Program-made: the position numbers and the translations under genes | Source of the DNA: Ruminococcus sp. UBA1409 | GTDB lineage: Bacteria > Bacillota > Clostridia > Oscillospirales > Ruminococcaceae | Assembly: GCA_002305045.1 (NCBI GenBank) | Contig: DBPX01000016.1 | Location: forward strand, 79,445-143,444 | Length of the DNA stretch: 64,000 bases | Reading direction: 5' to 3' | Part shown: one piece after another, positions 33,848-42,235 of the stretch | How the letters are laid out: every line of letters starts with the position of its first letter | Numbering within the stretch: the stretch's first letter is position 1 | Notes under the pieces: model-generated | Seen by the model: the letters and a program-made list of their open reading frames with translations, nothing else | Told to the model about the DNA's origin: nothing | Database searches by the model: none

Positions 33848-35684
33848 TTTCAGCCTCTTCCTCTCTATAGTATTTACTCTGGACCTCATAGAGCCTTGCG
33901 TACTCCCTGCCGGCTTTTAAAAGCTCCTCGTGAGTCCCCTCCTCTGCTATCGAGGCGTCCTTAATCATTATTATGCGGTCGCAGAAGCGTGTCGTTGCGA
34001 GACGGTGGGATATGTAAACTGAGGATTTGCCCTTAGTCATTTCGTTGTATTTTTGATACAGCTCAGACTCCGCAATCGGGTCAAGAGCGGCAGTCGGCTC
34101 GTCGAGGACGATAAACGGAGCGTCCTTGTAAAGAGCCCTTGCCAGCATAAGACGCTGTGTCTGACCACCCGAGAGCATAACTGCATTATCGTATACCTCA
34201 CGATTGAGATAGGTGCTGTAGCCGTCCGGGAGCGACTCAATTTTAGCTGTTAAGCCAGCTTTAGCTATGCAGCTTTTGACCCTTTCCATGTCGATATTTT
34301 GATTAGTCTGGGCGACATTGGCGGCAATCGTCTCGGCAAGCACTGAGTATTTCTGGAACACGGCAGAGAAAAGATTGTAGTAATCCCTTCTGTTAAGCTC
34401 CCTTATATCCCTGCCGTTAAACAGGACTCTGCCCTGAGTAGGGTCTAAAAAGCCGCAGATTAGCTTTATGAGAGTGGTTTTTCCCGCTCCGTTGAGACCT
34501 ACCACGGCAAGCTTCTCACCCGGATGAAGCGTCAGGTTAATGTTAGTCAGAGTATCCTTTTTGGCTCCGGGGTAGCGATAGGATACGCCCTCCAGCCTTA
34601 TTTCAGCGCAGCAGGCTTTGCCGGCGTCAATATGCTCGCCATCCTCGAATTTAAAAGGCTCTGGGTACTCGATACACTCACGGACCGTCGAAATGTCAAG
34701 CGACTGAGAGTGAAGGATGTTAAATCCTCCCAGTATTCCAGATACCCAGCCGCTGAAGCCTCCAACTGCGCTGAAGTAGAGTAAAAATTCGGATACGCTC
34801 AGCCCGTCATTGACAACAAGGGAGATTAAATAAGCATAGGCGGCTCCGTTTCTTAAAAAGGTCAGAGCCGTGTCTAATATCCCTCCCCAGATGTATACGC
34901 CCTGTGCCCTGCCCTGAAATGCCATATAGGCCTTCATGCTCTTTTTGTATAGCTCGTCAAGCCACGGTCTTAGACCGAAAATCCTTATGTCCTTTGACAC
35001 TGTCAGCTCGCTGGAGCTTCTGTCTAAGTTTATAATCTCCTTCATAAGCTGTGACTCCTCGTCACGGTGACGGTATCCCCACTCATTGAGACGGTTTGTA
35101 ACAAGGTACGACACAACAGTTGTCACAAGGATTATAATGAGCAGAACAGGCTGTATCCCGGACATCAGAACCGTATAGAAAATAAATCCCAGGATATTTG
35201 TAGTTAGATATGTAAGCGTAGTCCATATAGCCTCGCTTGCCGCTCTATTGGATCCTACTATCTCTTGGGATTTTGCCAGCAGAGTGGTGAATTTCTCGTC
35301 TATGACATTGGGATATGAGGTCTGCATGGCTTTCCTGTTGAGAAGATTTATTATCTCGGTGCGAACTGATATCCTGCCGTAGAGGGTGTTCGTGTTTACA
35401 TATTCCGACGCCGCAGATACAAGCATAATTGCCGCCACGAACAGCAAAATCGTGAGAACAAGCTCTGATATGGGTGCCTTTCTTTCCACCGCTGAGAGTA
35501 TGACAGGCGAAACATACAGGTTTATAAGATTCAGTGAAACTGCGAATATCGCAGAAAGAAGGCTCAAAACTATTACCTTTTTCTCCTTTGAGATGTATGC
35601 GAGCCTTAGCATAAACCATGTATTATTTGCCATGCCGTACTTTGACTTAGCTGATTTAATGTCATGAGATTTTTCCTTGACCAT
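33837..35684 (-). CDS. ABC exporter, fused permease and ATPase, subunit 1
   Basis: A 615 aa partner of the next gene. Membrane region about 30-330, then Walker A VVGLNGAGKTTLIK, signature MLSGGQTQRLMLARAL and Walker B FIVLDEPTAALDP. The end of the two ATPase domains is alike (YISHRLATTRFCDRI versus YISHRLSSCKFCDEI), showing that the pair arose by duplication. Translation overlaps the second subunit. The promoter region lies directly behind the terminator of the kinase gene. Confidence 0.93.
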   Translation of the reverse strand: MVKEKSHDIKSAKSKYGMANNTWFMLRLAYISKEKKVIVLSLLSAIFAVSLNLINLYVSPVILSAVERKAPISELVLTILLFVAAIMLVSAASEYVNTNTLYGRISVRTEIINLLNRKAMQTSYPNVIDEKFTTLLAKSQEIVGSNRAASEAIWTTLTYLTTNILGFIFYTVLMSGIQPVLLIIILVTTVVSYLVTNRLNEWGYRHRDEESQLMKEIINLDRSSSELTVSKDIRIFGLRPWLDELYKKSMKAYMAFQGRAQGVYIWGGILDTALTFLRNGAAYAYLISLVVNDGLSVSEFLLYFSAVGGFSGWVSGILGGFNILHSQSLDISTVRECIEYPEPFKFEDGEHIDAGKACCAEIRLEGVSYRYPGAKKDTLTNINLTLHPGEKLAVVGLNGAGKTTLIKLICGFLDPTQGRVLFNGRDIRELNRRDYYNLFSAVFQKYSVLAETIAANVAQTNQNIDMERVKSCIAKAGLTAKIESLPDGYSTYLNREVYDNAVMLSGGQTQRLMLARALYKDAPFIVLDEPTAALDPIAESELYQKYNEMTKGKSSVYISHRLATTRFCDRIIMIKDASIAEEGTHEELLKAGREYARLYEVQSKYYREEEAENEE

Positions 35685-35709
35685 AATAACCGCCGTCCTT
35701 TCGATTCTG

Positions 35710-35715
35710 ATTATA
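35710..35715 (-). promoter_or_regulatory. -10 element of the ABC exporter without a clear -35
   Basis: TATAAT lies about 26 bp upstream of the first exporter gene. The region 17-18 bp before it is the stem of the preceding terminator and has no -35 match. This suggests an activator-dependent promoter, perhaps of the adjacent LytTR regulator. Confidence 0.4.
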
Positions 35716-35720
35716 GCACA

Positions 35721-35751
35721 TAAAATCGTCCCCTTGCTGCTTTGGGGACGA
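35721..35751 (-). terminator. Intrinsic terminator of the AgrC/LytTR-type operon
   Basis: TCGTCCCC and GGGGACGA form an 8 bp stem around 10 nt, followed on the minus strand by TTTTATG. Confidence 0.8.
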
Positions 35752-35783
35752 ATTGTCGTTTTTGAGTGATGAATTGCAGACCG

Positions 35784-36446
35784 TTAGACCTGCGGGAGGA
35801 GAATTTCCGTTGTAAAGGCGCCGTCCTCGCTGTTTCGGCTGATATAGCCGTCAAGCCGTTCTACGATGGCGTCTATTCTTATAAGACCAAAGCCGTGACC
35901 CTCTCCCTTTGTGGATTTATATATTTTCCCCTCCTTTTTAAGCTTCTTTTCGGCGGTCAGATTCATAAATGAAATATAAAGCTGAGTCCCCTTCATGTCC
36001 ATGTATACTCTTATCACCCTCTTACCCTCCTCAAGGGCGAGGCTGGCGTCTATTGCGTTGTCAAAGAGATTTCCTATAATACAGCATAGGTCTATCTCCG
36101 AGGACTTGAGCTTTACTGGGATGTGAGCGTCGGCTACCACCTCAATGCCCTTTGACCTTGCAAGGGATATCTTTGAGTTAAGTATGGCGTCGGTCATTTG
36201 ATTTCCGGTCTTTAATACGGTGTCAACCGTGGTGAGATCCTCGTCAAGCAGGTCAAGATACCTTTTTATAGACTCCAGGTCCCCGGAAGCCGCATATGCC
36301 TTCATGGTCTGGATGTGATTGCGATAGTCATGCCGCCAGCCACGAATCTGACGGTACATATTGTTGACCTCCCGGTAGTGAGTCTCTATCAGCTCCTTCT
36401 GATAAAGGTCTATCCTCTTTTCTATCTTTCTCGATAAAAGTCCCAT
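35784..36446 (-). CDS. Soluble AgrC-like GHKL histidine kinase
   Basis: A 220 aa kinase core. The phosphoacceptor motif is WRHDYRNHIQ (His39), typical of the AgrC/GHKL class, and the ATP-binding region has NLFDNAIDAS and GHGFGLIRI. There is no membrane sensor domain; the protein begins with a short charged helix. Either it senses a cytosolic signal or it relies on another membrane protein such as the adjacent exporter. Four bases separate it from the regulator gene. Confidence 0.9.
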   Translation of the reverse strand: MGLLSRKIEKRIDLYQKELIETHYREVNNMYRQIRGWRHDYRNHIQTMKAYAASGDLESIKRYLDLLDEDLTTVDTVLKTGNQMTDAILNSKISLARSKGIEVVADAHIPVKLKSSEIDLCCIIGNLFDNAIDASLALEEGKRVIRVYMDMKGTQLYISFMNLTAEKKLKKEGKIYKSTKGEGHGFGLIRIDAIVERLDGYISRNSEDGAFTTEILLPQV

Positions 36447-36450
36447 ACTA

Positions 36451-37149
36451 TCACCTCAGATTGATAATGGCACGGTTTACGCCGTCATACGCCCCTCTAG
36501 GAAGCGGGATTTTTGTTCCGTCGCTTAGGATAATTTCAGTCCTGGTAACCCGGCTTATATAGCTAAGATTTATTATTGCCGAGCGGCCGACACGGTAAAA
36601 CCTCTCGTCTAGCTGCTTTTCAAGCTCGCCAAGCGTCATCCTGACGGTGACATCATAGCCTGCGTGGATGGTGACATAGTTTCCAAGGACATCGGCGTAC
36701 CTAATCTGATAAACCGGGAGCCTTGTCATCTCCCCGGAGGAGCAAAGGCTTAAAACCTTTTCGTTTTTTATCAGCTTCTCCTTTGCACGGTCCAGCACAG
36801 AAAAAAGCTTTTTCTCGTCGACAGGCTTCATTAGATAATGGAGCGCTGAGACATCGTAGCCCTCAGAGATATAGTCCATATAACCGGTTATAAAGATTAT
36901 CTGGACCGTATCGTTTTCCTTTCTCAGCCTTCTTGCCATGCTCACGCCGTCCATGCCGCCCATTTCGATGTCCAAAAGAAGTATGTCATAGTCGGACTCC
37001 TCGGCGTACATAAACAAAAACTCCTCGCCGGAGCAAAAGCTTTTAATGCTCACGGGGTGTCCAGATCTGTCCGACCATTTTTTTACAAGGCTGCTGATAT
37101 ATGCTCTGTCTGCCTCGCTGTCATCACATACGGCTATCCTGAAGCTCAC
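36451..37149 (-). CDS. LytTR-family response regulator
   Basis: A 232 aa AgrA/LytR-type regulator. The receiver has the acidic pair CDD at 8-10 and phosphoacceptor Asp60 in LLLDIEMGG; the LytTR DNA-binding domain (about 130-232) includes RVGRSAIINLSYISRV and LPRGAYDGVNRAI. A GTG start is used because GGCGGTGA precedes it and the receiver fold begins at once. Pairs with the downstream kinase; probable targets are its own promoter and the ABC exporter. Confidence 0.92.
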   Translation of the reverse strand: MSFRIAVCDDSEADRAYISSLVKKWSDRSGHPVSIKSFCSGEEFLFMYAEESDYDILLLDIEMGGMDGVSMARRLRKENDTVQIIFITGYMDYISEGYDVSALHYLMKPVDEKKLFSVLDRAKEKLIKNEKVLSLCSSGEMTRLPVYQIRYADVLGNYVTIHAGYDVTVRMTLGELEKQLDERFYRVGRSAIINLSYISRVTRTEIILSDGTKIPLPRGAYDGVNRAIINLR

Positions 37150-37182
37150 GGTATCACCGCCTATTTCTAAACTTATGTAAGC

Positions 37183-37211
37183 ATTATAACGCAATCCAAG
37201 GCGAATTTCAA
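37183..37211 (-). promoter_or_regulatory. Sigma-A promoter of the LytTR/AgrC-type operon
   Basis: TTGAAA, 17 bp, TATAAT, about 34 bp upstream of the GTG start. Confidence 0.7.
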
Positions 37212-37353
37212 CAAAAAGATATCCTGAAAATCGATGTTATATAGTTACAGCAAAGAATTAATATGTCCAGTAATAGCTATGCTTTGATTCTTATGCTTTT
37301 TGAATCAAGAAAAGATAATTTGAAATATTGATGTCAAAAAGCCTAAAAAACTA

Positions 37354-37382
37354 TTGAAATCTGTATATTAATCTGATATAAT
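37354..37382 (+). promoter_or_regulatory. Sigma-A-like promoter of the ECF sigma gene
   Basis: TTGAAA, 17 bp, TATAAT, about 35 bp before the start codon. It looks like a housekeeping promoter, not an ECF autoregulated one. Confidence 0.7.
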
Positions 37383-37416
37383 ATTCTATATTGATAAAAT
37401 CTCGGGGAAAGATATT

Positions 37417-37959
37417 ATGAAAAGCGTCTACCTTAGCCTGATTGATGACAGCGAAGGGAAAATCAGGTTTTCAAAGCTCTATTTCGCATACAAGCAGGAT
37501 ATATTCTTTTTTGCCTACAGCATACTTTTAGACGAGCACGACGCTGAGGACGCCATGCATGAGGCGTTTATTCTGCTTGCTAAAAGCATAGAAAGCGTAT
37601 CGTCCCTATATTCAGCGGGAACGAGGTCGTATTTGTTCAAGATAGCAAAGACAGCCTCGCTTAAAATATACAAAAAGCGGCAAAGGGCTGTCCCTACCGA
37701 TTTTTCAGACTGGGAGATATCTGACTCCCTTGACATCGAGGAGGAGGTTATAAACAAGCTTGAGCATGAAAGGCTTAAAAGCTGTCTTAGACTTCTTTCT
37801 AAGGAGGATTACAGGCTTCTTTATCTTTTTGCGTATGAGGAGAAAAGTATCTTAGATATTGCAAATATTCTCGGGATATCCTATGAGGCGGCGAAAAAGC
37901 GGCTTCAAAGAGCAAGAGAGCGCCTTCGTGAGCTTATGGAGAACAGTAATATAGACTAA
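37417..37959 (+). CDS. ECF-type RNA polymerase sigma factor
   Basis: A 180 aa sigma-70 family factor with region 2 ([24 protein letters not shown], about 28-52) and region 4 (LSKEDYRLLYLFAYEEKSIL then ISYEAAKKRLQRARERL, about 125-172). No anti-sigma gene is adjacent. It lies 276 nt before the lipoprotein gene on the same strand and may control that transport cluster; this is inferred from position. Confidence 0.9.
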   Translation: MKSVYLSLIDDSEGKIRFSKLYFAYKQDIFFFAYSILLDEHDAEDAMHEAFILLAKSIESVSSLYSAGTRSYLFKIAKTASLKIYKKRQRAVPTDFSDWEISDSLDIEEEVINKLEHERLKSCLRLLSKEDYRLLYLFAYEEKSILDIANILGISYEAAKKRLQRARERLRELMENSNID

Positions 37960-38166
37960 TGCGTGTATCCCCTATTTTGCGACTTCTTTATTAGTAAATA
38001 TGCACTAATTAAGCCTTACAATTTTGTACGAAAGTTAGAATTTTGGATTTTATTCAAAATAATTGTCCCCAAACCATGCTAAAGAGGATTATATATATAG
38101 ATGGGCGGTATATCTTTAAATTCCGTCCAAATAAAAACTAAGGAGGACAAAATGAAGAAGGTTTTA

Positions 38167-38174
38167 CCCCCCCC
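38167..38174 (+). repeat. Homopolymer of eight C inside a possible upstream start region
   Basis: The tract lies five codons after an ATG with a perfect ribosome site (TAAGGAGG) and in frame with the lipoprotein at its present length. A gain or loss of one C would disconnect that start. Confidence 0.7.
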
Positions 38175-38235
38175 GACAGAAAAATCACTTGCAAAGAAAC
38201 ACTCCGTTTCTTCTAACATGAAAGGAGAGCCTACA

Positions 38236-40038
38236 ATGAAAAGAGTCCTTGCCGCTGTCTTTGCGATGCTTATGCTCTTAACCGCCTGCAATAATGACAG
38301 CCTCGGTACGCCCTCGGTCGGCAAGAAGCCTGGCAATGATACTAACAAGGTCTTTTCGAGTACAATATTCGGCAGAAATGTTAGCTATAATGCTATAACA
38401 CCCTCTGACGACCTCGGTCTGCCGTTGCCGTCGGGGGATATTTTGGATATGGTCCAGATTGATGAAAAGCTCTATTTCTTAGGTGACGGCGGGGTTTTCA
38501 GCCTTGATATTGCCACCGCCGAGTCTAAAAGACTTTTTGACACCGACGCATCCAGCCTAACCGCTCACGGCAAAAAGCTCTATCTTATCTCGTCCAACGA
38601 GCAGGAGCTTATTGTCTCAGAGTATGACGCCCTAGGAGCCAAGGGAGATGAAAGAGCGTTAAGAATCGATGATATTGATATAAGAGAGAAAAAGCTCTAT
38701 GTGACCGATGATTACTATCTTATAATTCTTTTCATTAACAACGGAAAAACCATTGATACATACTTATATACATATTCCAGAGAGACAGGCGAGCAGCTTT
38801 TGACAGAAAAGATGTCCAGCGGACTATTTTTGTTCCCGTACAAGGAAAATATGCTCCTCTCGCTGACGCCTGACGGCGTATTGAGCGGATTTAACCTAGG
38901 CTCTCTTGACGCCGAAAGCTGTAAAATCAAGAGGATACGCAGGCTTGACTCCCTGTTAGTGCCTGCAGTCGCCTACCGTCCCCAGACTGACACTGTTTTA
39001 AGCTTTTGCGGTAATATGGGAGACGAATCCCCCTGCTGCATAACCGAATACTCCCTAGGGGACGACGACATGATGATACACTCCCGCCACTACCTTGATG
39101 TATCCGATGATACAGACTTTTTCCTCGGGGTGCATGAAAACATCGTCACGGCGCTTTTAGGCTCTGGCGACAGTATTATTACCTTTGATTTTCTGAATCC
39201 TCCCGATAGTATCACGATATGCGGCAACATGATAAATTCCGAGGTAATCTACTCCTTTGAAAAGACCACCGGCATCCTTGTCCGCCAGGGAAATATGGAT
39301 TCACAGAAGCTGACCCTCAAGCTTTTAGCCGGCGACAGCGATTTTGATATCTTCCAGGCAAGCTCAGGCTTCCATAACTTTGTAAATTCCGACTCCTATG
39401 TAGACCTCACCGAGATAGACTCGCTTAGGAAAAGAATTGAGGAAAACGCCGCCGCTCGGTTTGTCGTGAGCTATGACGAAAAATACTTTGGCGTCCCGAC
39501 GATGATAGGCGACCCCTGGTCTGAGGAAATGATTCCAGAGGACGGAAGTCCTGCCAGCTATTCCTTACTTAGGTCGGAGCAGATATATTACGCTTATAAT
39601 ATTGATATATCTGATAAAAGATACTCCGACCCCGACGGCGACGAGCTCTACAAGCTATTAAGGTTCATCCACGACAATCCAGGAGGAAATAAGGGCAAAA
39701 TGCCGTTTGGGGATGATATCACCATCCTGGACGGTGCGGTATATCTTTTGAATCCAAAGTCTGAGAATAGGGAAAATGCAGTAAGATTTCTAGAGTATGT
39801 CTTGGATGTATTCAGCGGCAAAATCCCCGGAGTTATCAGCGAGGAGCTATACTACCCGGAGCTAGAGTCCCTTGAAAACTGCTATGTCCAGTGGAAATGC
39901 AGACCTCTTGAATTAATCGGGCCGGTATTAAACGCAAGAAATCAAATTATAGCTCAGGGAGATTCTCTTAGCAGCGGCGATATCAAAAAGCTTGCAAGGG
40001 AGACTGCGGCTCAGGTCGCAATGATGATTGGCGAGTAG
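38236..40038 (+). CDS. Lipoprotein with propeller-like N-terminus and solute-binding-like C-terminus
   Basis: A 600 aa lipoprotein: signal peptide and lipobox LLTAC with Cys18. Residues about 60-330 have repeating short strands (KLYFLGDGGVFSLD, KLYLISSNEQEL) like a beta-propeller. From about 350 the sequence looks like an ABC solute-binding protein (LKLLAGDSDFDIFQAS, LLNPKSENRENAVRFLEYVL). Two starts are possible: this ATG with AAAGGAG, and an in-frame ATG at 38152 with TAAGGAGG, which would add 28 residues read through a run of eight C. Precedes two permease genes with no ATPase. Confidence 0.75.
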   Translation: MKRVLAAVFAMLMLLTACNNDSLGTPSVGKKPGNDTNKVFSSTIFGRNVSYNAITPSDDLGLPLPSGDILDMVQIDEKLYFLGDGGVFSLDIATAESKRLFDTDASSLTAHGKKLYLISSNEQELIVSEYDALGAKGDERALRIDDIDIREKKLYVTDDYYLIILFINNGKTIDTYLYTYSRETGEQLLTEKMSSGLFLFPYKENMLLSLTPDGVLSGFNLGSLDAESCKIKRIRRLDSLLVPAVAYRPQTDTVLSFCGNMGDESPCCITEYSLGDDDMMIHSRHYLDVSDDTDFFLGVHENIVTALLGSGDSIITFDFLNPPDSITICGNMINSEVIYSFEKTTGILVRQGNMDSQKLTLKLLAGDSDFDIFQASSGFHNFVNSDSYVDLTEIDSLRKRIEENAAARFVVSYDEKYFGVPTMIGDPWSEEMIPEDGSPASYSLLRSEQIYYAYNIDISDKRYSDPDGDELYKLLRFIHDNPGGNKGKMPFGDDITILDGAVYLLNPKSENRENAVRFLEYVLDVFSGKIPGVISEELYYPELESLENCYVQWKCRPLELIGPVLNARNQIIAQGDSLSSGDIKKLARETAAQVAMMIGE

Positions 40039-40089
40039 CTGATTTCTTCGCTGTCCTATACTTTCAGAATACCGCTCGGAGGTGATTGT

Positions 40090-40929
40090 ATGCACAAAGC
40101 GTTTAAGCTGAAGATTTTATTTTTGAGCCTGCCGGTCGCAGCAGGCTTTCTAATCTTTTACATTATACCCTTTTTCAGAAGCATAGGCTATTCCTTCCTA
40201 AAAAGCGCAAACAGCCGGGAGTTTGTATTTTTACAAAACTACAAGGAGGTCCTTGGAAATCAGTATTTCAGGCTTGCGCTTATCAACACGGTGATTTTTT
40301 CTTTAGTCGGCGTGAGCCTTATAATGCTGCTATCGATTCTGCTCTCTGTTTCACTTGTCAAGCTTTCAAGCAGGTTTTCGTTTATAAAAAGCTTCTTTGT
40401 AATGCCGTATGTACTGCCCTCTGCGAGCATCATCTTCTTCTGGCAGGTATTTTTTGACACCGAGTCCTATTCAGCTCTGACTGAAATTAACGGTCTTGGC
40501 GGTGTGTTTGATGTTTTACCCCTGTACATTATTTTCCTTTGGAAGAATATTGGTATAAACATCATCCTGATAACCTCCGCACTGACAAAAATAACCCCGG
40601 AGGTCTACGAGGCAGCCTCGCTTGACGGTGCACGGGGCTTTAAGCTTCACACAAAAATTACTCTGCCGCTTATTTCCTCAAGCCTGTTTTTTGTAGGAGT
40701 GCTTAGCTTTGTCAACTCCCTAAAAATATTTAAGGAGAGCTATCTCTTCTTTAGCTCAAACTATCCTCCCGAGGCTGCGTACATGATTCAAAACTACATG
40801 AATAATCACTTCTACAAGCTAAACTACCAGAATCTCTCGACCGCCGTGGTAATATTCACGCTGAGCATGGCTGTTTTGATATTCATCTGGTACAGACTGG
40901 AGAATACGCTCTCGGAGGGGACCTTCTGA
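40090..40929 (+). CDS. Carbohydrate-type ABC transporter permease (MalF/UgpA-like)
   Basis: A 279 aa permease with six membrane helices and the inner-membrane coupling motif EAASLDGARGFKLHTKITLPLI (about 177-198). GGAGG precedes the ATG. It overlaps the next permease by one base. The two form the channel; the ATPase must be supplied elsewhere (an MsmX/MsmK-type shared subunit is the known solution in Firmicutes). Confidence 0.92.
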   Translation: MHKAFKLKILFLSLPVAAGFLIFYIIPFFRSIGYSFLKSANSREFVFLQNYKEVLGNQYFRLALINTVIFSLVGVSLIMLLSILLSVSLVKLSSRFSFIKSFFVMPYVLPSASIIFFWQVFFDTESYSALTEINGLGGVFDVLPLYIIFLWKNIGINIILITSALTKITPEVYEAASLDGARGFKLHTKITLPLISSSLFFVGVLSFVNSLKIFKESYLFFSSNYPPEAAYMIQNYMNNHFYKLNYQNLSTAVVIFTLSMAVLIFIWYRLENTLSEGTF

Positions 40930-41699
40930 TGAAAAGAAAACGCCTTTACTATGCTCTGCGGCTTGCGATTCTTTTGGCTTTGGCGCTGTTATTTATCTAT
41001 CCCGTTTTGACGACTGCGATAAAATCCTTTTCCTTTGAGGGGAAACCTGGTCTTTATCAATACTGGGAGCTGTTTGTGACCAACTTTACATATCTTAAAT
41101 ATTTTTGGAACTCGGTTTTCTACGCCTCGGTGATAACAGCAGTCAGCATACTAATTTCGCTGCCGCTTGGATTTTTGTTTGCAAAGCTTCGCTTTAAGGG
41201 ACGGGACAGCATATTTTTTATCTTCATACTCGTTTATATGCTCCCCTTTCAGGCTACGCTTCTTCCAAATTACATCCAGCTTCGTGATTTTGGGATGCTA
41301 AACACCCCTCTTGCCCTTACGCTTCCCATGATGTTCTCACCCTTTGCCGTCTTTCTTCTTAGGCAGTTCATGAAAACTATTCCCGACGAGCTTATCGACT
41401 ACGCCCTGCTTGAGACCTCCTCGGTGCTTAAAACATTTAGGTATGCGGTTCTGCCGCAGATAAAGCCTGCGATAGTCTCCCTGGCGATTTTAATCTTCTG
41501 CGAGAGCTGGAATATGGTAGACCAGGCGCTTATTTTCTCTATGGATAATAATGACATCCTGCCGCTCTCGGTAATACTCGGCGAGATTCCCGAGAATGTC
41601 AGATACGCAGGAGGCACAGTGTATATGTTCCCGATAATAATGCTCTTTGTCATGTTCAGAGAGACTCTTGAGCAGTCCATGGAGGCGTATAAGCTATGA
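40929..41699 (+). CDS. Carbohydrate-type ABC transporter permease (MalG/UgpE-like)
   Basis: A 256 aa second permease, six helices, with the coupling region DYALLETSSVLKTFRYAVLPQIKPA (about 157-181). The usual EAA glycine is replaced (DYALLETSSV), so the loop is somewhat divergent. It overlaps the neighbours on both sides by one and four bases. Confidence 0.9.
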   Translation: MKRKRLYYALRLAILLALALLFIYPVLTTAIKSFSFEGKPGLYQYWELFVTNFTYLKYFWNSVFYASVITAVSILISLPLGFLFAKLRFKGRDSIFFIFILVYMLPFQATLLPNYIQLRDFGMLNTPLALTLPMMFSPFAVFLLRQFMKTIPDELIDYALLETSSVLKTFRYAVLPQIKPAIVSLAILIFCESWNMVDQALIFSMDNNDILPLSVILGEIPENVRYAGGTVYMFPIIMLFVMFRETLEQSMEAYKL

Positions 41700-42082
41700 A
41701 AAAGCTGGTGAGCGTATTAAGCATACTGTTTTTAGCGGCTATAGTATTTTTCACGCTGATGGGCGAGAGGCTGTTTTACTCGACTAAGCCCTCTGTGGAA
41801 ATCGACCGTCCGATTATGATAGGAGACCGTGTATTCCTACCGAAAACCGCCGTATTTAAAGAGGAGGACGGCGAGTACATCTATACCGTGACGGTAAGAC
41901 AGGGCTTTTCGGCTGAGCTTTTAACCGTCACGAGAGTAAGGCTTTTAAGCTCTATGGAGGATGATACAGGCTATTTGGGCGAGGATTATATGATTGTCGA
42001 GGCCGAGGGCTACACAAACTCCCCTACAGTTATATCCTCAAGCAGACCTCTTAAGGACGGCGATATGGTTGTTGAAGGATAG
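41696..42082 (+). CDS. Small anchored extracytoplasmic protein, function unknown
   Basis: A 128 aa protein with an N-terminal membrane helix (about 3-22, no lipobox) and a beta-rich outer domain. Coupled by a four-base overlap to the permease gene, so probably part of the transporter or of its assembly. No family recognised. Confidence 0.75.
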   Translation: MKKLVSVLSILFLAAIVFFTLMGERLFYSTKPSVEIDRPIMIGDRVFLPKTAVFKEEDGEYIYTVTVRQGFSAELLTVTRVRLLSSMEDDTGYLGEDYMIVEAEGYTNSPTVISSSRPLKDGDMVVEG

Positions 42083-42129
42083 GACCGATCGTTAAATTAA
42101 TTAAATATTTAAATATTTTCTAATCTGTA

Positions 42130-42159
42130 TTGACATTGACTGCTGCAGTATGCTATTAT
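42130..42159 (+). promoter_or_regulatory. Predicted sigma-A promoter of the DUF1538 gene
   Basis: TTGACA, 18 bp, TATTAT, about 75 bp upstream of the TTG start. Confidence 0.6.
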
Positions 42160-42235
42160 TAACTTGTTATTTGATTTAAAGCGCTACAGCCGTTTTATTA
42201 ACCCTTAAACTCCTGCCGGAAAGGAAGGATGCAAT

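Noticed and set aside
35784..37149. Complete agr quorum-sensing locus
   Set aside because: No AgrB-like protease or AgrD-like peptide gene lies beside the kinase and regulator.
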